Source: Gemmatimonadota bacterium (GTDB lineage: Bacteria > Gemmatimonadota > Gemmatimonadetes > Gemmatimonadales > GWC2-71-9). From it: 36,172 nucleotides of DNA. Location: NCBI GenBank assembly GCA_016209985.1, contig JACQVB010000041.1:1-36172 (forward strand), given 5' to 3'. A model generated the notes under the pieces. The model made no database searches and was not told where the DNA came from. It worked only from the letters and a program-made list of their open reading frames with translations. A program made the position numbers and the translations under genes. Shown in pieces: positions 18,063-26,495 of this stretch (position 1 is the stretch's first letter; every line of letters begins with the position of its first letter).

Positions 18063-18088
18063 TTACATCACACACTTACGCTTATATT
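18063..18088 (+). promoter_or_regulatory. Possible promoter before the aminotransferase gene
   Basis: In an otherwise G+C-rich gap of 181 bases, an A/T-rich block carries TTACAT (18063-18068) and TATATT (18083-18088). The spacer is 14 bases, shorter than the ideal 17, so this is only suggestive. The rest of the gap 17950-18062 shows nothing recognisable. Confidence 0.3.
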
Positions 18089-18113
18089 GCCGCCGGCGAA
18101 AGCGGCTCTTTTT
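18089..18113 (+). terminator. Hairpin plus T tract just before a ribosome-binding site
   Basis: GCCGC and GCGGC form a 5-bp stem around an 8-base loop and are followed by TCTTTTT. The T tract abuts GGAGGG (18114-18119), the ribosome site of the aminotransferase. It could end the 16.4-17.9 kb transcript or attenuate entry into the next genes. The stem is short. Confidence 0.4.
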
Positions 18114-18130
18114 GGAGGGATGGCACCGAG

Positions 18131-19342
18131 GTGGGCAGAACCAGTTTCCTTCCGTTTGCTCGGCCGGACATCAGCGAGGCGGAAATCGAGGCGGTGGTTG
18201 CGGTCCTGCGGTCGGGATGGCTCACGACCGGGCCCGAGACGAAGGCGTTCGAGCAGGAATTCGCCCGCTATATCGGTGTGGAACATGCGGTTGCACTCAA
18301 TTCCTGTACCGCGGCGCTGCATCTCGCCCTCGAAGCATTCGGCGTGGGGCCGGGGGACGAAGTCCTGACCAGCACGATGACCTTCACTGCCACCGCCGAA
18401 GTGGTCGAGTATCTGGGAGCCAGAACCCGGTTCGTGGACGTCGATCGAGACACCTTGAACCTGTCGGCCGAGCGGCTTGGCGAGCTGGTCAGCAGGGAGT
18501 ACGTGCGCCGGAATGGCGAGTGGCGGCACCGGGAGTCCGGGGGCCGACTGCGGGGGCTGGTGCCGGTGCATTTTGGTGGTCATCCCTGCGATCTCGGCGC
18601 CCTGCTCGATTTTGCCAGGGAGCATGAGCTGGTGGTGGTGGATGACGCCGCGCACGCGCTGCCGGCATCGATCGAGGGCCGGCGCGTCGGCGCGTGGGAC
18701 TGCGCGTCGGCGTTCAGTTTCTACGCGACCAAGACGATGACGACCGGTGAAGGCGGAATGTTCTGCACCAACGACGAAGGGCTCGCGTCCCGCGTGCGCA
18801 TGATGGGACTGCACGGGATCTCGCGCGATGCGTGGAAGCGGTATGCGGCTGATGGGAGCTGGCATTACGAGGTGGTGGAGGCAGGGTACAAGTACAATCT
18901 GACCGACATTGCTGCGGCGCTCGGTCGGGTGCAACTCCGGCGGCTGGAGTCCATGCTGGAGCGGCGGGAGGCAGTGGCGGGCGGGTACGACGTGGGCTTC
19001 CGGCTCATTCCGGAGGTCGAAACGCCCCAGGCGCAACCCGGCGTAAAGCCGGCCTGGCATTTGTATCCGATTCGGCTGCGCTTGGAGCAACTGCAGATCG
19101 ATCGAAGACAGTTCATCGCCGAGTTGCACCGGCGGGGCATCGGGACGAGCGTTCATTTCATACCGCTCCACTCGCAACCATTTTACGCGAAACGGTATGG
19201 ATACGATCCCGGCGATTTTCCGGTGGCAGAAGCCGAATACCCACGGCTGGTCTCTCTCCCGATCTACTCTGGAATGACCGAGGCGGACGTCGATTCGGTA
19301 ATCGGAGTAGTCGGCGAAGTCGTGGAGTGCTTCCGAGCTTAG
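18131..19342 (+). CDS. DegT/DnrJ/EryC1-family sugar aminotransferase
   Basis: PLP enzymes of this family transfer an amino group from glutamate to a keto-sugar nucleotide. The 403-residue product shows F-A-R-P-D-I-S-E-A-E-I, L-N-S-C-T-A-A-L-H-L-A-L (phosphate-binding), D-D-A-A-H-A-L (PLP aspartate), the Schiff-base lysine in F-Y-A-T-K-T-M-T-T-G-E-G-G, and Y-N-L-T-D-I-A-A-A-L-G. The closest functional types are the PglE/PseC/perosamine synthetases. The GTG at 18131 is 11 bases after GGAGGG; the frame continues upstream without a better start. It probably acts on the 4-keto product of the dehydratase at 12008. Confidence 0.92.
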   Translation: MGRTSFLPFARPDISEAEIEAVVAVLRSGWLTTGPETKAFEQEFARYIGVEHAVALNSCTAALHLALEAFGVGPGDEVLTSTMTFTATAEVVEYLGARTRFVDVDRDTLNLSAERLGELVSREYVRRNGEWRHRESGGRLRGLVPVHFGGHPCDLGALLDFAREHELVVVDDAAHALPASIEGRRVGAWDCASAFSFYATKTMTTGEGGMFCTNDEGLASRVRMMGLHGISRDAWKRYAADGSWHYEVVEAGYKYNLTDIAAALGRVQLRRLESMLERREAVAGGYDVGFRLIPEVETPQAQPGVKPAWHLYPIRLRLEQLQIDRRQFIAELHRRGIGTSVHFIPLHSQPFYAKRYGYDPGDFPVAEAEYPRLVSLPIYSGMTEADVDSVIGVVGEVVECFRA

Positions 19343-19354
19343 TCCCTCGGCACG

Positions 19355-21421
19355 ATGCGCGTAGCGATTGTCGGATGTGGGCGTGTGGCGGAATACCACG
19401 CCAGATTCATCGCCGCGACTCCAGGCGCGGAATTGGTGGCTGTGGCCGATGCGCGCCTGGACAATGCCCGCCGACTCGCGAAGCAATACGCCGACGTTGC
19501 GGTGTACCAGTCGCTCACCGACCTGCTCTCGGGAACCGCCATCGATGTCCTTCACGTCACGACTCCGCCGGCGGGACATGCATCGCAGGCGCTGGCAGCG
19601 ATCGCCCGGGGGGCTCATGTCTTGGTGGAAAAGCCCGTGGCTCTGGCCCCCGCGGATGCAGAACAGATCTACCGCTGCGCGGCCGAGAAGGGTGTGTCGA
19701 TCTGTCCCAACTTCATTCAGCTGTTCCACCCCCGCATGCGCGAGGCGGACGCGATGATCGCGTCCGGGCGGTTGGGGTCCATCAGGCACTGCGAGTGCTA
19801 CCTGGGCGTAGACCTGAACATGCGGGAGCTGACCGAGGCGCGACGGTTGCACTGGAGCTATGAATTGCCGGGCGGCGTGCTCCAGAACTACATCACCCAC
19901 CCGCTCTATCTGGTGCAGCGCTGGATTGGGGAAGCCCGCCAGGTCCACGTCGCGGCGCGCAGTTTCGGCAACTTGCCACAGGGGCTGACGGACCATCTGG
20001 ACGTGCTGATTGAAGGCGAGGGTGGGACAGCCAGCCTGACCCTCTCGTTTGCGACGCGTCCCGCTCCCTACTACGTCAAAGTGTACGGGGAAAACGGCAC
20101 GGTTACCGTCGATTTCGATGCTCTTTCGGTCATGGTGGACGGCCCGAGCGCGCTCCCACGTTCCGTCGACCGGGCCACGGTGAATCTGCGGCGGGGAGTG
20201 CGCCTTTCCCGGTGGGCCTTTCGCAATGTGCGAGAGCACCTGCTGGGCCGGCTGGTCCCCTATCACGGCCTCGGCGTGCTGATTCCGAAATTCTACGACG
20301 GCATCCAGACCGGGAAGCCGGCCCCGGTACCGCCCGAGCTTGCATTGGCAGTGTCCCGGTCGGAGCACCAAGTCCTCTCCCGCGCGGGCAAGGTGCGGCT
20401 CGATCTTACCGCACGGCCCTCGCGCCAGGCTACCGTCCGCAGAGCCGAGCGGGTTCTGGTAACCGGGGCCACAGGATTTGTGGGACGGGAAGTGGTCCGC
20501 CAGCTGGTGGACCAGGGATACTACGTGCGGGCTTTGTCCCGCCCGCTGGGGCACATCGAGGCGCTGGAGGGCGCCGGTGTCGAGATCGTCTTCGGCGACC
20601 TCCGGGACAAGCCGACGATAGCCCGCGCAGTCGAGGGGATGGATGTGGTGGTGCACGTCGGCGCCGCTGTGAGGGGAAGCGACTCATTCATGCGTGCCAG
20701 CGCCGTCGGGGGGACCGCCAACCTGGCGGAAGCGGCTGCTCGGAACGGAGTCAAGAGAGTGATCTACATGAGCTCGCTCTCGGTGTACGACTACCTCAGG
20801 ATGCGCAACGGTGAGTTGGTATCGGCGACTTCGCCCTTGGAAGAGCGTCCCGCGGACCGGGGTGGCTACTCGGCGGCGAAACGGGAGGCCGAAGACGTGG
20901 CGACGAGCGCGCTCGGGCAGGCGTTACCCGCGTGGACCATCCTGCGTCCCTCGGTGATTTTCGGTCCGGACCGTGATCCGGTCAGCGCCGCCGGGCCCAG
21001 GATCGGGCGGTGGCTGCTCTCGTTTGGCGGTTCCCGTCACCGGTTGCGGCTGGTGCACGTCGCCGATGTGGCGCGGGCCGTGGTTCTCGCGATTCAGCAG
21101 CCGGTCTCGGCCGGAAAGGTCTACACGGTCTCGCACCCGGACACGATCCGGATCAAGGAATTCGTCCAGCACCTGGGGTCCCGGGTCGACTCGCGGCCAC
21201 TGCGCGTGGTGTACCTCCCCTATTGGGTGGCGGCGTGCGGAGTGCTGGCGCTGTGGGTACTGGGACGGTTGCGAAACCGCCCCGTCGGTTGGAATCGCCG
21301 GCGCCTGGCCTATTTGTTTCGCGATGTCCGGGTCGACTCGAGCGCGATCGCGGGCGATCTGGGCTGGCGCCCGGCGGCCGACTTGCGATCGCAGCTCATC
21401 GACTGCGTGGATCGGAAGTGA
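19355..21421 (+). CDS. Fusion: Gfo/Idh/MocA oxidoreductase plus extended-SDR epimerase/dehydratase
   Basis: Two nucleotide-sugar-type enzymes are joined in one 688-residue frame. Residues 1 to ~345 are a Gfo/Idh/MocA dehydrogenase: Rossmann start V-A-I-V-G-C-G-R-V-A, the family E-K-P-V-A-L (92-97) with its lysine, and a C-terminal alpha/beta domain. Residues ~366-688 are an extended SDR: T-G-A-T-G-F-V-G (370-377), M-S-S-L-S-V-Y, Y505-S-A-A-K509, R-P-S-V-I-F-G-P. A short hydrophobic stretch follows near 625-645 (V-A-A-C-G-V-L-A-L-W-V-L-G). A ~20-residue Arg-rich linker joins them. No stop or frameshift separates the parts. The stop overlaps the GT4 gene as GTGA. Likely two successive redox steps on one sugar; substrate unknown. 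Confidence 0.88.
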   Translation: MRVAIVGCGRVAEYHARFIAATPGAELVAVADARLDNARRLAKQYADVAVYQSLTDLLSGTAIDVLHVTTPPAGHASQALAAIARGAHVLVEKPVALAPADAEQIYRCAAEKGVSICPNFIQLFHPRMREADAMIASGRLGSIRHCECYLGVDLNMRELTEARRLHWSYELPGGVLQNYITHPLYLVQRWIGEARQVHVAARSFGNLPQGLTDHLDVLIEGEGGTASLTLSFATRPAPYYVKVYGENGTVTVDFDALSVMVDGPSALPRSVDRATVNLRRGVRLSRWAFRNVREHLLGRLVPYHGLGVLIPKFYDGIQTGKPAPVPPELALAVSRSEHQVLSRAGKVRLDLTARPSRQATVRRAERVLVTGATGFVGREVVRQLVDQGYYVRALSRPLGHIEALEGAGVEIVFGDLRDKPTIARAVEGMDVVVHVGAAVRGSDSFMRASAVGGTANLAEAAARNGVKRVIYMSSLSVYDYLRMRNGELVSATSPLEERPADRGGYSAAKREAEDVATSALGQALPAWTILRPSVIFGPDRDPVSAAGPRIGRWLLSFGGSRHRLRLVHVADVARAVVLAIQQPVSAGKVYTVSHPDTIRIKEFVQHLGSRVDSRPLRVVYLPYWVAACGVLALWVLGRLRNRPVGWNRRRLAYLFRDVRVDSSAIAGDLGWRPAADLRSQLIDCVDRK

Positions 21422-22551
21422 CCACCGCTCGCCGCCGGCGGGTGCTCCTGGTGGGACCGGTCCCTCCGCCGATGGACGGACGAGCCCGCTATCTGCAGGA
21501 TCTGACCAGCTCGGCTCTTGCCGAACGGCACGATCTCGTGCTGCTCGCCGACAACGTTCCGGAGCACTTGCGGCCGCGGGTCAACACGGAGCGATTCACC
21601 TGGAACGTCCTGCGCCGGGACGGCGTGATGTCGAGCGCGTCGGTGCTGGCGTTCGTCGCCCGCAAGATGGTCGAGCTTCGGCGACGGTTGGTACGCGACG
21701 GGGTCGAGATCGTGCATCTGATGTCCACTACCGGGTATGGTTTTTTTCGGAATACGGTTCACAGCCTGATCGCCAAGCGGAGCGGGGCGCGCACCGTATC
21801 GCACCTCCTGGGACAGTTTGACGACTTTTATCGTGACGCGGGCCCCTGGATGAAACGACTGATCCGCTGGTCGCTGGACAAGGCCGACGTACACATTGTC
21901 CAGTCACCGGGACTGGCCGACGTGCTCCGGACCATGACCGGTCGACCGATCTACTCGATCGTCAACGGAGTGCGCATCGAGGACTTCCGACCGCCCGAGG
22001 GATTTGCCCACAGCGACGGCCAGGCGGTCCGGGTACTGACCGTGGGATACCTCGGCCATCGCAAGGGGACCTTCGACCTGCTGGAGGTGGCGGAGCGGCT
22101 GAGCGCCACGCGCCCGAAGGTTCGCCTGACGGTTGTGGGGGGCGGTGAAGTCGACCGGTTCCGCGGGCTGGCGGAGCAGCGGAAGCTGCGGAATATCGAA
22201 TTCATCGGAGCGGTGGACGAGATGCGGAAGGTCGCGCTTCTCCATGGCGCCGACATCTTCCTGCTGCCCAGCCGTGCGGAGGGCCAGCCCATCGCGTTGC
22301 TGGAGGCCATCGCGGCCGGGCTACCGGTCGTTTCCACGACGGTGGGGTCGATCCCCGAGGTAGTCGGCTCCGCCAACGGGTTGCTGACGAGCCCGGGGGA
22401 TGTGGAGGGGATGGTGAGCGTGCTCGAACGGCTGGTGGACGATCCGTCACTGCGCGAGCGCATGGGACGTTTCAACCGGCAGGACGCGGTGCGCCGCTTT
22501 GACCTGCGCCGCGTGTTCGACGAGATCGACGCCGTGTATCAGGCGATCTGA
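21418..22551 (+). CDS. Family 4 glycosyltransferase
   Basis: The 377-residue GT-B enzyme starts with V-L-L-V-G-P-V-P-P-P-M-D-G, followed by G-Q-F-D-D-F and V-N-G-V-R-I-E-D-F at the domain junction. The nucleotide-sugar-binding half has V-G-Y-L-G-H-R-K-G and the E-x7-E motif in A-E-G-Q-P-I-A-L-L-E-A. The GTG start overlaps the fusion gene stop (GTGA), so it is coupled. The frame is open much further upstream, but that part lies inside the fusion gene and is a shadow. It probably transfers a hexose in assembly of the repeat unit; neither donor nor acceptor can be assigned. Confidence 0.9.
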   Translation: MTTARRRRVLLVGPVPPPMDGRARYLQDLTSSALAERHDLVLLADNVPEHLRPRVNTERFTWNVLRRDGVMSSASVLAFVARKMVELRRRLVRDGVEIVHLMSTTGYGFFRNTVHSLIAKRSGARTVSHLLGQFDDFYRDAGPWMKRLIRWSLDKADVHIVQSPGLADVLRTMTGRPIYSIVNGVRIEDFRPPEGFAHSDGQAVRVLTVGYLGHRKGTFDLLEVAERLSATRPKVRLTVVGGGEVDRFRGLAEQRKLRNIEFIGAVDEMRKVALLHGADIFLLPSRAEGQPIALLEAIAAGLPVVSTTVGSIPEVVGSANGLLTSPGDVEGMVSVLERLVDDPSLRERMGRFNRQDAVRRFDLRRVFDEIDAVYQAI

Positions 22552-22553
22552 CC

Positions 22554-23906
22554 ATGTGGATCTACGCGGGCATCGTGCTCGTAAATCTGGCGCTCATGCT
22601 CGGCATCGTGCGGTGGCGGGGATTCACGTCGTACGAGGGCCTGGGCATGCTGCTGCTGGCAGCGGTAGTGGTCAGCGACTGGCTGGTGCTGCTGATCGCA
22701 ATAGTCCTGGCCCCCGATTCTCCGGAGATCGCGGCGATGGTCCAGGGCCGGATATGGCCCGGCGTCGTCCATCTGGCCGGGCTCACTGCGTTCGCGGCCG
22801 GATTGTTCGTCATCTCACCGACCCCGGCGCGGGTGGGCCGGCAACTCTCGCCCAGGGACGTACGGGTCGTGCGGGATGCGGGCACCGCGCTCCTGGCCGG
22901 CGGGGTCGCCATGAAGCTCCTCGCGTTGTGGGCCCAGGGGATTACCAGCATCGGCGACTACTTCGCGAACCTGTACGCCTACACGGCCGCTCCGAAGCGT
23001 TTCGGGACCTTTCTGGACTGGGGCACCAGTTTGGCCTTCTTCGGCGCGGCGCTTCTGGCTGCCTCGTACGAAGGGCGCAAGCTCCGCCAGATAGGCTTTT
23101 TGGGCCTGTCGATGGCGGTGGCGTTCTTCCTGACCGGCTCGCGGGCCGGCGTGGTGGGGTCGATCTTCTCTTTCTTCGTGGTAGTGGCGGCACTGAATCC
23201 CCGTTCCTTCCGCACCTGGCTGCGGCCCGGGTTTCTCGCCTTGTTGGCCGTGACCGCAATCGTCACCGCGGGCATCAAGACGCAGATTCGATTCGCGAGC
23301 GCGACATCGGTCTTGAAGACGGACGTATCCACAGTCACCGTGGTGGCGCTTTCCGCCTTCGAATCCCGCTTCGGAGATGCCGGGGTGTTCTCGGGTTACG
23401 CTAACATGGTGAGCCGCCAGACGGCGGATCCCTCGCAGCTCATGCGGGGGAAGGTGCTCTACTACACCCTCATCGCGTGGGTCCCTCACGTCGTCTTCCC
23501 CGGCAAACCGGCTCACCCGTTCCGGGACATCGGCGTCCTGATCCGGAACAATTTTTCCAGCCGCGAGGATACGATCTACGCGCCGATGCTGGTGGGCTAC
23601 GGCTTTGCGGATTTCGGCCTGCCGAGCGCGGTGCTGTACCTCTTTTTCGGGGCGTTCGCGCTGGGGCTGTTGCGCCGGTTGGGGGCCGGACCCGACGTGT
23701 CCATCCTGCTGCTCATCGGCTACCTTCACGTGACGCTGATCGAGGGGGCGTCCAATCTCATTCATAACGGATTTCTGACGCTGGTGGCCGGCGTCGTACT
23801 GGCTGCAGGTGCGATGACCCTGGTCATCCTGTATGTGGCCGCCCGCGACCTGCTTCGGGCGATCATGGCTCGACCCGCAACCATTCCGAACCCGGTGAAC
23901 CGATGA
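22554..23906 (+). CDS. Wzy-like oligosaccharide repeat-unit polymerase
   Basis: The 450-residue integral membrane protein has about 11 hydrophobic segments and a large hydrophilic loop at residues ~240-330. That layout is typical of O-antigen/capsule polymerases, which share little sequence. Supporting points are F-L-T-G-S-R-A-G-V-V-G (a common Wzy motif), the loop with F-P-G-K-P, and D-T-I-Y-A-P-M-L-V-G-Y-G-F-A-D-F-G resembling the second conserved region. It starts 2 bases after the GT4 stop and overlaps the following methyltransferase as ATGA. An O-antigen ligase is the main alternative, since the two are hard to separate by sequence. Confidence 0.7.
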   Translation: MWIYAGIVLVNLALMLGIVRWRGFTSYEGLGMLLLAAVVVSDWLVLLIAIVLAPDSPEIAAMVQGRIWPGVVHLAGLTAFAAGLFVISPTPARVGRQLSPRDVRVVRDAGTALLAGGVAMKLLALWAQGITSIGDYFANLYAYTAAPKRFGTFLDWGTSLAFFGAALLAASYEGRKLRQIGFLGLSMAVAFFLTGSRAGVVGSIFSFFVVVAALNPRSFRTWLRPGFLALLAVTAIVTAGIKTQIRFASATSVLKTDVSTVTVVALSAFESRFGDAGVFSGYANMVSRQTADPSQLMRGKVLYYTLIAWVPHVVFPGKPAHPFRDIGVLIRNNFSSREDTIYAPMLVGYGFADFGLPSAVLYLFFGAFALGLLRRLGAGPDVSILLLIGYLHVTLIEGASNLIHNGFLTLVAGVVLAAGAMTLVILYVAARDLLRAIMARPATIPNPVNR

Positions 23907-24652
23907 GCGCCAAGGCCGCACGGGTGGGAGAAACCGCGAACGCATTTTCGGCGGAGGAGGACCGCATCCGCGCGGCCTATGCCCGGCGAGTCGTCGATGG
24001 GCGTTATTCCTGGTTCGATGCGGGCAACCTGCTCGCCATGCACGAGCGCGAGCGATCGGCCTTGCGGGTGCTCGCGGCAGCCGGGCTCACCCCGCTGGCG
24101 GAGCGCCGTATTCTCGAAGTCGGGTGCGGCACCGGCGCCTGGCTGCGGGACTTCGTCAAATGGGGCGCGGATCCCAAACGGCTCTACGGGGTGGACTTGC
24201 TTTCCGAGCGGGTCGAACAAGCCCGGCGGCTCTGTCCCGCCGGGGTCACTCTGGAATGCCGGAACGCGGCGCAGCTCGGTTTCGAGGACGCCTCATTCGA
24301 TCTCCTGCTCCAGTCAACCGTGTTCACTTCCATTCTCGATCGCGCGCTGCGCCGCGCCGTCGCGGCGGAGATGGTGCGGGTGCTGCGGCCGGGCGGGGTG
24401 ATTCTCTGGTATGACTACCACGTGAACAACCCACGCAACCCCGACGTCCGCGGCGTGCCGCGGCGGGAGATTGCGGAACTCTTCCCCGGGTGCTCGGTAC
24501 ACCTGAGGCCCGTCACTCTCGCTCCGCCGCTAGCGCGCATGCTGGCGCCCCGCGCGTGGCTGCTTTGCCAGCTGCTGGAGCGCGTTCCCGGACTCCGCAC
24601 TCACTATTTGGGGCTGATTCGGAAGCCGGCGCCGGGAGCGACCGGCCGGTGA
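23903..24652 (+). CDS. Class I SAM-dependent methyltransferase
   Basis: The 249-residue cytoplasmic enzyme has the SAM motif I-L-E-V-G-C-G-T-G-A-W near residue 70, acidic motif V-D-L-L in Y-G-V-D-L-L-S-E-R, and R-V-L-R-P-G-G-V-I-L-W-Y-D-Y of the ubiE/Methyltransf_11 type. The N-terminus (R-I-R-A-A-Y-A-R-R) resembles methyltransferases found in lipopolysaccharide and capsule clusters. It is coupled at both ends: its ATG overlaps the polymerase stop and its TGA overlaps the GTG of the sugar transferase. It may cap or decorate the polymer, but the acceptor is unknown. Confidence 0.83.
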   Translation: MSAKAARVGETANAFSAEEDRIRAAYARRVVDGRYSWFDAGNLLAMHERERSALRVLAAAGLTPLAERRILEVGCGTGAWLRDFVKWGADPKRLYGVDLLSERVEQARRLCPAGVTLECRNAAQLGFEDASFDLLLQSTVFTSILDRALRRAVAAEMVRVLRPGGVILWYDYHVNNPRNPDVRGVPRREIAELFPGCSVHLRPVTLAPPLARMLAPRAWLLCQLLERVPGLRTHYLGLIRKPAPGATGR

Positions 24653-25323
24653 CGGCTCCCCAGGCGGACGCTTTGCCGGCGCGTGCAGATGTTCCGTACG
24701 ACGTGATCAAGCGGGCGCTGGATCTGCTCCTTTCCCTTGCCGGGCTGGTGGTGCTTGCCCCCTCGCTCGCGGCAATCGCCATTCTGATCAAGCTGGATTC
24801 CCGGGGACCCGTGCTGTTTCGACAGGAGCGAGTGGGGCGGCGCTTCCGGCGCTTTCGGATTTACAAGTTTCGCACCATGGTAGCGGGCGCGGATCGGCTC
24901 GGGGCCGCGCTCACCGGAGAGCGCGATCCACGGGTGACGCGCGTGGGGCGGCGGTTGAGGCATTTCAAGCTCGATGAACTGCCCCAGCTCTTCAATGTGG
25001 TCGCCGGCGACATGAGCCTGGTGGGGCCACGTCCCGAGGTGCCACGCTATGTCGAACACTTCCGAGGCGACTATGAGGAGATCCTGACGGTCCGGCCGGG
25101 AATGACCGATCTGGCCAGCCTGAAGTACCGGAACGAGTCGGCCACGCTGGCTGGCGGACCCGACGTCGAAGCCCGCTACCTCGCCACGATCCTGCCCGAC
25201 AAGATCCGGCTGGGCAAGGAATACCTTCGCCGTTCCGGCCTGGGATTCGACTTGCAGCTGGTACTTTTTACGATGCTGGCGCTGGTCGGCTTCGATCCAC
25301 CGGAGAAATGGGGAACGTCATGA
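24649..25323 (+). CDS. Initiating sugar-1-phosphate (phosphoglycosyl) transferase, PglC-like
   Basis: This enzyme starts each repeat unit by moving a sugar phosphate from a UDP-sugar to undecaprenyl phosphate. The 224-residue protein is the minimal catalytic form: one re-entrant hydrophobic helix at ~24-46 after K-R-A-L-D-L-L-L-S, then G-P-V-L-F-R-Q-E-R-V-G, Y-K-F-R-T-M, and the signature D-E-L-P-Q-L-F-N-V-V-x-G-D-M-S-L-V-G-P-R-P-E. It lacks the extra N-terminal membrane and CoA-binding domains of WbaP/WcaJ. The GTG at 24649 is coupled to the previous stop. With the CapD-like dehydratase and DegT aminotransferase, a bacillosamine-like first sugar is plausible. Confidence 0.93.
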   Translation: MTAPQADALPARADVPYDVIKRALDLLLSLAGLVVLAPSLAAIAILIKLDSRGPVLFRQERVGRRFRRFRIYKFRTMVAGADRLGAALTGERDPRVTRVGRRLRHFKLDELPQLFNVVAGDMSLVGPRPEVPRYVEHFRGDYEEILTVRPGMTDLASLKYRNESATLAGGPDVEARYLATILPDKIRLGKEYLRRSGLGFDLQLVLFTMLALVGFDPPEKWGTS

Positions 25324-25353
25324 TCCTGTCTCGCGCATGCGGGGCGCCTTTCG

Positions 25354-26466
25354 ATGGGTGAGCCGGTCCGCTGGGCGCCGAGCGCCGCGGACGGGTCTTT
25401 TTCGGAGGCCGACCGCCAGCCACTCCTGATCGTCAACGCCGTGCTGCGCCGCTGGCGGGTCGCTCTGGGCGTGCCGGTGCTCGGGGTGCTGCTCGCGATG
25501 GTGATCGCATTGATGTGGCCGCGCGGGTACGTGGCCACCGCGCAGTTCCTTCCGCAGGTCACGGGAGACCAGTCGCGGCTGGCCGGCTTGGCGGCTCAGT
25601 TCGGCATCAACATCGGAGGGAGCGCCAGCCCCGAGTCGCCGGACTTTTACGCCCAACTCATCCAGTCGCGCGAGCTGACCGAGGCGGTGGTGCGGAGCAC
25701 GTATCGACTGCACCGGGGCGATTCGACGGTTTATCGGGAAGGCAGGCTCCCCGAGCTGGTGGCGTCCGGAGGGGAGACGCCCCTGGCGCGTCTCCGTCGG
25801 GGCATGAGGTGGCTGCGCAAGCACCGGGCGGTGGGGGTGAGTCTCAAGACCGGAGTCATCGCGGTGCAGGTGACCGCGCCGCAGCCGGAACTGGCGGAGC
25901 AGATCAACGGCCGGATTCTGGAGCTGGTCAACGAGTACAACCTGAACCGGCGGCAAACGCGCGCCTCCGCCGAACGTGAGTTCGTCGAAGGCCGGTTGCG
26001 AGACATGCACGACAGCCTGCTCGCCACCGAAGCCGCCTACCAGCGGTTTCTGGAGCGCAACAAGCGCTACCAGCAGTCGCCCGAGCTGATGCTGCAGGCC
26101 GCCAATCTTCGCGCGGCGCTGGATCTGCGACGGCAGGTGTACAACTCGCTGGCGCAGTCCCTGGAGCAGGCGCGGATCGACCAGGTGCGCAACACGCCGG
26201 TGATCAGCGTGATCGACCGCCCGGAAGGGTCGGCGGTGCGCGCCCCGAGCCAACTGCTCCTCGCGGTGTTTCTGGGCGGGATGTTCGGGCTGGCGATCGC
26301 GCTGGCCTGGGTTTTTGGCGGGGAGTATATTGACCGGCAACGTTTGCGGCATCCCGAGACGTACGCCGATTTTGTCGTCCTGGGTTCGGCGCTGGTCGGC
26401 CGCCTGCTGCCCGCCCGCTTGGCCGGGCGGCGTACGGGTGGCGGTTCCAGCGCCTCATCGTCGTGA
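25354..26466 (+). CDS. Wzz-like chain-length determinant (polysaccharide co-polymerase)
   Basis: This inner-membrane protein sets chain length together with the polymerase. The 370 residues contain a first membrane helix at ~37-53 (A-L-G-V-P-V-L-G-V-L-L-A-M-V-I-A-L), a long periplasmic helical domain (~55-300) with coiled-coil-prone stretches, a Pro-rich P-E-G-S-A-V-R-A-P motif before a second membrane helix at ~306-325, and a short basic cytoplasmic tail. No Walker motifs or tyrosine cluster follow, so this is a kinase-free form. It starts 30 bases after the sugar transferase gene. The stop overlaps an alternative GTG of the NeuB gene. Confidence 0.87.
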   Translation: MGEPVRWAPSAADGSFSEADRQPLLIVNAVLRRWRVALGVPVLGVLLAMVIALMWPRGYVATAQFLPQVTGDQSRLAGLAAQFGINIGGSASPESPDFYAQLIQSRELTEAVVRSTYRLHRGDSTVYREGRLPELVASGGETPLARLRRGMRWLRKHRAVGVSLKTGVIAVQVTAPQPELAEQINGRILELVNEYNLNRRQTRASAEREFVEGRLRDMHDSLLATEAAYQRFLERNKRYQQSPELMLQAANLRAALDLRRQVYNSLAQSLEQARIDQVRNTPVISVIDRPEGSAVRAPSQLLLAVFLGGMFGLAIALAWVFGGEYIDRQRLRHPETYADFVVLGSALVGRLLPARLAGRRTGGGSSASSS

Positions 26467-26495
26467 GCTGGATTCCCCATGATAACGGGAGCGTC

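Noticed and set aside
18068-20656. Minus-strand frame of 862 codons opposite the aminotransferase and fusion genes
   Set aside because: Both + strand genes have intact catalytic motifs, and the antisense product has shadow-like composition.
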